From: Salinivirga sp035268865
GTDB taxonomy: Bacteria; Bacteroidota; Bacteroidia; Bacteroidales; Salinivirgaceae
NCBI RefSeq assembly: GCF_035268865.1
Contig: NZ_DATFKB010000126.1
Span: forward strand, 1-10,745
DNA: 10,745 bases
Reading direction: 5' to 3'
Part shown: piece after piece, positions 7,533 to 10,745 of the stretch
Layout of the letters: the number at the start of each line of letters is the position of its first letter
Numbering within the stretch: position 1 is the stretch's first letter
The notes under the pieces: generated by a model
What the model was told of the DNA's origin: nothing
The model's database searches: none
The model's input: the letters and a program-made list of their open reading frames with translations, nothing else
Program-made: the position numbers and the translations under genes

Positions 7533-8630
7533 ATGAAGCAAAATAATTACGCCATTATTATGGCTGGAGGAGTAGGGAGCAGATTTTGGCCATGGAGCAG
7601 AACAGCACAGCCAAAACAGTTTCTTGATGTACTAGGCACAGGAAAAACACTCATTCAGCAAACATTCGAGCGCATAACTCAAATATGCCCTTCAGAAAAC
7701 ATTCTGATTATTACAAATAAAAAATATGCTGATACCATTGCAAAACAGATCCCTCAAATGTCCGGGGAAAATATTTTAAGTGAGCCAAAGGGTAAGAACA
7801 CCGCCCCGTGCATTGCTTATGGTGCATTTAAAATAAAGAAACAAAACCCGGATGCGAATATTCTTGTGGCACCTTCAGACCATATTATACTTAAAGAAGA
7901 TTTATTTGCCAGGGTAGTACAGGAAGGCTTCAATTATGTAAGTCAAAACAATGTTTTGCTAACTATTGGTATTAAGCCGCATAAACCTGAAACAGGTTAT
8001 GGCTATATCCAGTCAGATGCTAAAGTGATTAAAGAGGACTCAGGTAAATGGCAACTATCTTCTGTGGATGCTTTTCGTGAGAAACCGGATTTAGAAACAG
8101 CAAAGTCTTTTCTTGCCAGCGGAGACTATTTTTGGAATGCAGGGATCTTTATTTGGTCAGTGGACTCAATTTTGGCCAGTATGAAGCAGCATCTACCCGA
8201 AATGTATGGTCAATTTGAAACTTATGAGCCTGATTTCAATACCGGAACGGAAAGAAATGCAATAGAGACAATCTTTGACCAGTGCCAAAGCATTTCCATT
8301 GACTATGGTGTGATGGAAAAAGCCAAAAATGTTGTGGTAATCAGTACAGATATTGGCTGGTCTGACCTGGGTTCATGGAGTGCCCTGCATGAACTTTCAG
8401 ATACAGATAGTCAAAATAACACCAGCAATAGTAATCAAACACTTTTTTATAATTCAAACAATTGTATTGTAAGGGCGCTTGACAATAAAGTGGCGGTTAT
8501 TGAAGGACTGGATGATTATATTGTGGTAGAAGAAGAGCAGGCGTTATTAATTTGCCGCAAACAAAATGAGCAAATGATAAAACAGTTTGTAAAAGATGTG
8601 GGAGATAAGTTCGGAAAGAAATATGTTTAA
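7533..8630 (+). CDS. manC: Mannose-1-phosphate guanylyltransferase (GDP-mannose pyrophosphorylase)
   Basis: The enzyme makes GDP-mannose from mannose-1-phosphate and GTP in the cytoplasm, supplying mannose and, through further steps, fucose or rhamnose units for surface glycans. The nucleotide-binding signature MAGGVGSRFWPWSR (10-23) with PKQFL (27-31) is intact, including Arg17 and Lys28. Further family motifs are APSDH, GYGYIQ, FREKP with Lys184, WNAGIFIWS (201-209) and DIGWSDLGSW from residue 273. The 365 residues correspond to the single-domain form common in Bacteroidota; the C-terminal phosphomannose isomerase domain of the bifunctional enzyme (about 470 residues) is absent. ATG 7533 is right because the N-terminal motif follows within ten residues. 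The gene stands alone: a terminator precedes it, and a repeat-filled gap and a convergent gene follow. A link to glycan anchoring of the neighbouring T9SS cargo is possible but is inference. Confidence 0.95.
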   Translation: MKQNNYAIIMAGGVGSRFWPWSRTAQPKQFLDVLGTGKTLIQQTFERITQICPSENILIITNKKYADTIAKQIPQMSGENILSEPKGKNTAPCIAYGAFKIKKQNPDANILVAPSDHIILKEDLFARVVQEGFNYVSQNNVLLTIGIKPHKPETGYGYIQSDAKVIKEDSGKWQLSSVDAFREKPDLETAKSFLASGDYFWNAGIFIWSVDSILASMKQHLPEMYGQFETYEPDFNTGTERNAIETIFDQCQSISIDYGVMEKAKNVVVISTDIGWSDLGSWSALHELSDTDSQNNTSNSNQTLFYNSNNCIVRALDNKVAVIEGLDDYIVVEEEQALLICRKQNEQMIKQFVKDVGDKFGKKYV

Positions 8631-8666
8631 TTGATAAAAAAAGGCTGTCCAAAAAGTCAAAACTCA

Positions 8667-8781
8667 ACGTCTATTATGAGGAGGAACGACGAAGCAATCT
8701 GTTGATTACTAAAAGAAAGAGATTAGCTGCGCTGAGCTTGCACTTCATGCTGCGGTTCCTTCACTTCGTTACCAATGACGT
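8667..8781. repeat. Inner inverted-repeat block 1 (GAGGAACGACGAAGCAATCT type)
   Basis: Nested matching pairs are ACGTC 8667-8671 with GACGT 8777-8781, AGGAAC 8682-8687 with GTTCCT 8755-8760, and AATCT 8696-8700 with AGATT 8720-8724. The word pattern resembles the short palindromic intergenic repeats of the GAGGAACGAAGCAATCT kind seen in many bacterial genomes. The arms are imperfect, so this copy looks old. Confidence 0.45.
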
Positions 8782-8792
8782 ATCTAAAAAAG

Positions 8793-8884
8793 TTTCACGC
8801 AACGTTCGCAACGAAGGCGCAGCGACTGCAACGTTGGACTCGTAGCGTTCGTAGCGTATTTTTCGTGGCGATTGTGGCGTGAAA
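8793..8884. repeat. Inner inverted-repeat block 2 (TTTCACGC ... GCGTGAAA)
   Basis: The 23-nt arms 8793-8815 and 8862-8884 pair without gaps in 19 of 23 positions; the outermost 8 bp (TTTCACGC with GCGTGAAA) are perfect and the innermost 10 match in 9. The loop contains a direct repeat, CGTAGCGT at 8841-8848 and 8850-8857. It resembles dispersed Bacteroidota palindromes built on TTTCACGCAAAG-like words, which is recollection rather than a search result. Confidence 0.6.
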
Positions 8885-8938
8885 TAATTTAAAAGATTTA
8901 GAATATGAATTCCAATCATAAACCTGAAAAAGTTATAC

Positions 8939-9123
8939 GTCATTCTGCATTACTAAATTTAAGAATTTTTGCCTCTATCATATACGGGATTCTTGTAAGA
9001 AGCTGAAAATAAGAAGTGAGGGCTTCGCTTTGAGCGAAATCCTCACTAATTGCCTCTGTGTATTCTGTCATCATTCTCATTTTACCACCCCAGTTATTTG
9101 TGGTGGCGGGAACTCGGAATGAC
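8939..9123. repeat. Inner inverted-repeat block 3 (GTCATTC ... GAATGAC) with a central hairpin
   Basis: GTCATTC at 8939-8945 pairs with GAATGAC at 9117-9123. Within it, 9016-9046 forms a strong hairpin: GTGAGG with CCTCAC, a 2-by-2 internal loop, then TTCGC with GCGAA around a 5-nt loop. No T-tract follows, so it is not a standard terminator. A 46-codon minus-strand frame crosses the block but is not called as a gene. Confidence 0.45.
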
Positions 9124-9160
9124 TTCTTCGAATGCTTTTTGGACAGCCTCTTTGATTAGG

Positions 9161-10745
9161 CTATTGTTTTACAAATTTTAGTGTGCTGACGTTGTTTGGT
9201 CCAAAGATTTTTAATACATAAACTCCTTTTTTATATGCATTCAGTGATATTGTGTGCTGATTACTGTCAATAGTTTTAGTCAATTGCTGCTTGCCACTCA
9301 CATCATACAATATGACTTTATGATTCTCTGCATTATTTATTGTCAAATGATTGGTCGCAGGGTTTGGATAAATGGAGATTTTATTCTTCATATCATCAAT
9401 GCCTACAGGTGTGTCTCCGGACAAGCTCAGTGTACGTGCGTTGGCATCAGTGCTTTCATGAATAATTTCATTACCAAAAGGCCCTTCCTGGGTAGGAGCA
9501 TACTTTACCATAATATCAGTTTCGGCTAATGTGCCGCCACTTTGCGTAAGTGTTATGCTGTTGGTATAAGAGGTGCCATCTGTTGAAATTGCAAATGGAC
9601 CATCTGAAGAGACGGTTACTACAACATTATTTGTGAGGTCGCTTCCCGAAACCGAGTAAGTTCGTACAGAGTCTTCGCCTATGGTTACCTGTCCAAAATC
9701 CATAGAAGTTTCTGAAATTACAATATTGGGCGTGTTGGGTGCAATCCCGTTTCCTGTTACCTCTACATATTGTGCAGGAGCTCCATCGCTCTCGTTGGAG
9801 ATTAATCCGGTGTAATTGGACTCTGTAACCGGGTTAAATTGTACAAAAACAGTTTGATCTATGGTGCCAGATGATTGTGGAACGACAATGGAAGATGCAA
9901 AACCGCTTCCGCTTGTAGCAGAAATCATGTATCCTTCCGGAGCTGTTATTGTTAGGTCGTTAGCTAATCCAGAGGCTGTAAGATCATAAGACAATTCGCT
10001 CGATTCGTCTGTGGTAACATCTCCAAAATCAAGGCTGCTCGGGGTAACTGCCATGCTGCTGTTGATGTCAATTGTAATGGTTTTGTTCTCTGTAACTGCA
10101 ATGGTTCCCTCCACAGCCTCAAAGCCTGCGGCTTCTACAGTATAGGCCAAAGAAGCGTTTGATGTGGCATATACGTCGGTAAACTGGGTTTCGCCGCTTG
10201 CGTTGGTGCTTTGACTTCCATACCCGGGAAGACTCACTGTAGCGTTTTCGATGGCTGTTGCTCCGTTTGTAACTACAAAGGTTAAATCATAAGTAGCTAT
10301 GGCATCAGAAGGTAACTCTATGTAGTCGATCCAGCCACAATCACTTCCATTGCTTACTGATCCGTCTTTTTCGTATTCCCATGTAAATGTATGTGATCCC
10401 GCTGTAATGTTGTAAGAGAATTTCTCCCAGTCAGATTCACCGCTCCATATGTCTTGCTCTGTGCTGTCAATATAAAATTTAAGATAATCATAGTCTGATT
10501 CAGATGATACTTTTCTGTAAAAACTAATGGTGCCCGCTTCTGTGGTTGCGGTTAGGGTCATTGTGCTTACCTGGTCGTCGCTAATATCTCCGGATTCGAC
10601 ACTATAACTGCCTTCATAAGCCTGGTTGTTCGAGCGGAACCAGTCCACATCGCCACTTAAAGTGATGCTTTCAGGTATTTCTGTTTCAAAAGTAATGGCT
10701 TCTGAAGGTACGAGCGCAAAATCTACGAGATTGTTGTCTGCTGTA
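9161..10745 (-). CDS. Multidomain secreted protein with T9SS type A sorting domain, 5' end beyond the right edge (partial)
   Basis: The frame is open from the right edge to the TAG at 9163-9161, giving 527 visible residues; the true start lies outside. A GTG at 10648 is internal, since coding sequence continues upstream of it. In order: residues 1-146, a jelly-roll, lectin-like domain of the kind with SGDISDDQVS, FYRKVSSESDYDYLKFYID and TWEYEKDGS then WIDYIELP; 151-227, a carboxypeptidase-regulatory-like fold (ENATVSLPGYGS, SGETQFTDV); 231-331 and 338-443, two related beta-sandwich repeats each opening with a SLDFGDV or SMDFGQV motif (choice-of-anchor or abnormal-spindle-like type); 447-527, a T9SS C-terminal sorting domain with IYPNPA, DVSGK and KKGVYVLKI. 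The visible part is accessory and binding domains; any catalytic domain would be upstream. It converges on manC across the repeat element. Confidence 0.92.
   Translation of the reverse strand, partial: TADNNLVDFALVPSEAITFETEIPESITLSGDVDWFRSNNQAYEGSYSVESGDISDDQVSTMTLTATTEAGTISFYRKVSSESDYDYLKFYIDSTEQDIWSGESDWEKFSYNITAGSHTFTWEYEKDGSVSNGSDCGWIDYIELPSDAIATYDLTFVVTNGATAIENATVSLPGYGSQSTNASGETQFTDVYATSNASLAYTVEAAGFEAVEGTIAVTENKTITIDINSSMAVTPSSLDFGDVTTDESSELSYDLTASGLANDLTITAPEGYMISATSGSGFASSIVVPQSSGTIDQTVFVQFNPVTESNYTGLISNESDGAPAQYVEVTGNGIAPNTPNIVISETSMDFGQVTIGEDSVRTYSVSGSDLTNNVVVTVSSDGPFAISTDGTSYTNSITLTQSGGTLAETDIMVKYAPTQEGPFGNEIIHESTDANARTLSLSGDTPVGIDDMKNKISIYPNPATNHLTINNAENHKVILYDVSGKQQLTKTIDSNQHTISLNAYKKGVYVLKIFGPNNVSTLKFVKQ

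Larger units (their letters stand above)
8638..9153. repeat. Composite noncoding repeat element bounded by 19-nt inverted arms (MITE-like)
   Basis: The outer arms are 8638-8656 and 9135-9153, matching in 18 of 19 positions as inverted repeats; 15 nt are perfect (AGGCTGTCCAAAAAG at 8642-8656 and its complement at 9135-9149). Arms start 8 bp after the manC stop and end 8 bp before the stop of the convergent gene, so the element fills the gap. Inside are three further nested inverted-repeat blocks. TTGAT lies outside both arms (8631-8635 and 9154-9156 with preceding TT), which could be a target duplication but is short enough to be chance. No transposase is encoded. Composition inside differs from the genes, with CG-rich words such as CGTAGCG and GCAACG. 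Confidence 0.6.

Noticed and set aside
8761..8943. 60-codon minus-strand frame in the manC downstream gap
   Set aside because: It runs through the palindromic blocks, has no recognisable family and its composition follows the repeats.
9016..9046. Strong hairpin as an intrinsic terminator
   Set aside because: No T-tract follows on either strand; it is better seen as part of the repeat element.
9254..9529. 91-codon plus-strand frame opposite the right-edge T9SS gene
   Set aside because: It is antisense to a convincing sorting domain and anchor repeat; no recognised domain.
10646..10648. GTG as the start of the right-edge gene
   Set aside because: The same frame continues without a stop to the window edge with coherent jelly-roll sequence, so the GTG is an internal valine codon.

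Overview
The window most likely comes from a member of the phylum Bacteroidota with a type IX secretion system (T9SS). Two large proteins end in type A T9SS sorting domains. Promoter-like boxes fit the Bacteroidota -7 consensus TAnnTTTG, genes lack clear Shine-Dalgarno sites, and base composition is moderately AT-rich. I cannot place it below phylum from sequence alone.

Layout, left to right. (1) 1-1258, minus strand: 5' part of an exported tetratricopeptide-repeat protein that runs off the left edge. It ends, as far as visible, in an Ig-like segment that in Bacteroidota often precedes a caspase-like peptidase. (2) 1259-1412: a divergent promoter region with a perfect 16-bp palindrome and a third matching half-site. 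(3) 1413-3393, plus strand: a two-gene unit, a low-specificity L-threonine aldolase overlapping a YhcC/YtqA-type radical SAM protein by 8 bp. (4) 3524-7357, plus strand: a 1277-residue secreted protein with an unrecognised N-terminal region, nine repeats of about 94 residues and a T9SS C-terminal domain, closed by a strong intrinsic terminator. (5) 7533-8630, plus strand: mannose-1-phosphate guanylyltransferase (ManC), preceded by a leader with competing inverted repeats. (6) 8631-9160: a gap of about 530 bp between convergent genes, without a convincing gene. It is filled by a composite of nested inverted repeats bounded by 19-nt inverted arms. (7) 9161-10745, minus strand: C-terminal 527 residues of a second T9SS-secreted multidomain protein that runs off the right edge.

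The genes are mostly independent units. The clear functional theme is the cell surface: two T9SS cargo proteins, an exported TPR protein, and ManC, which makes GDP-mannose for surface glycans. The aldolase/radical SAM pair is cytoplasmic and probably co-translated.

I see no complete new defence, mobile or biosynthetic system. The items most worth a second look are the composite repeat element at 8638-9153, the strictly 282-bp-periodic repeat array, the half-site cluster at 1344-1374, and the possible caspase continuation of the left-edge gene.
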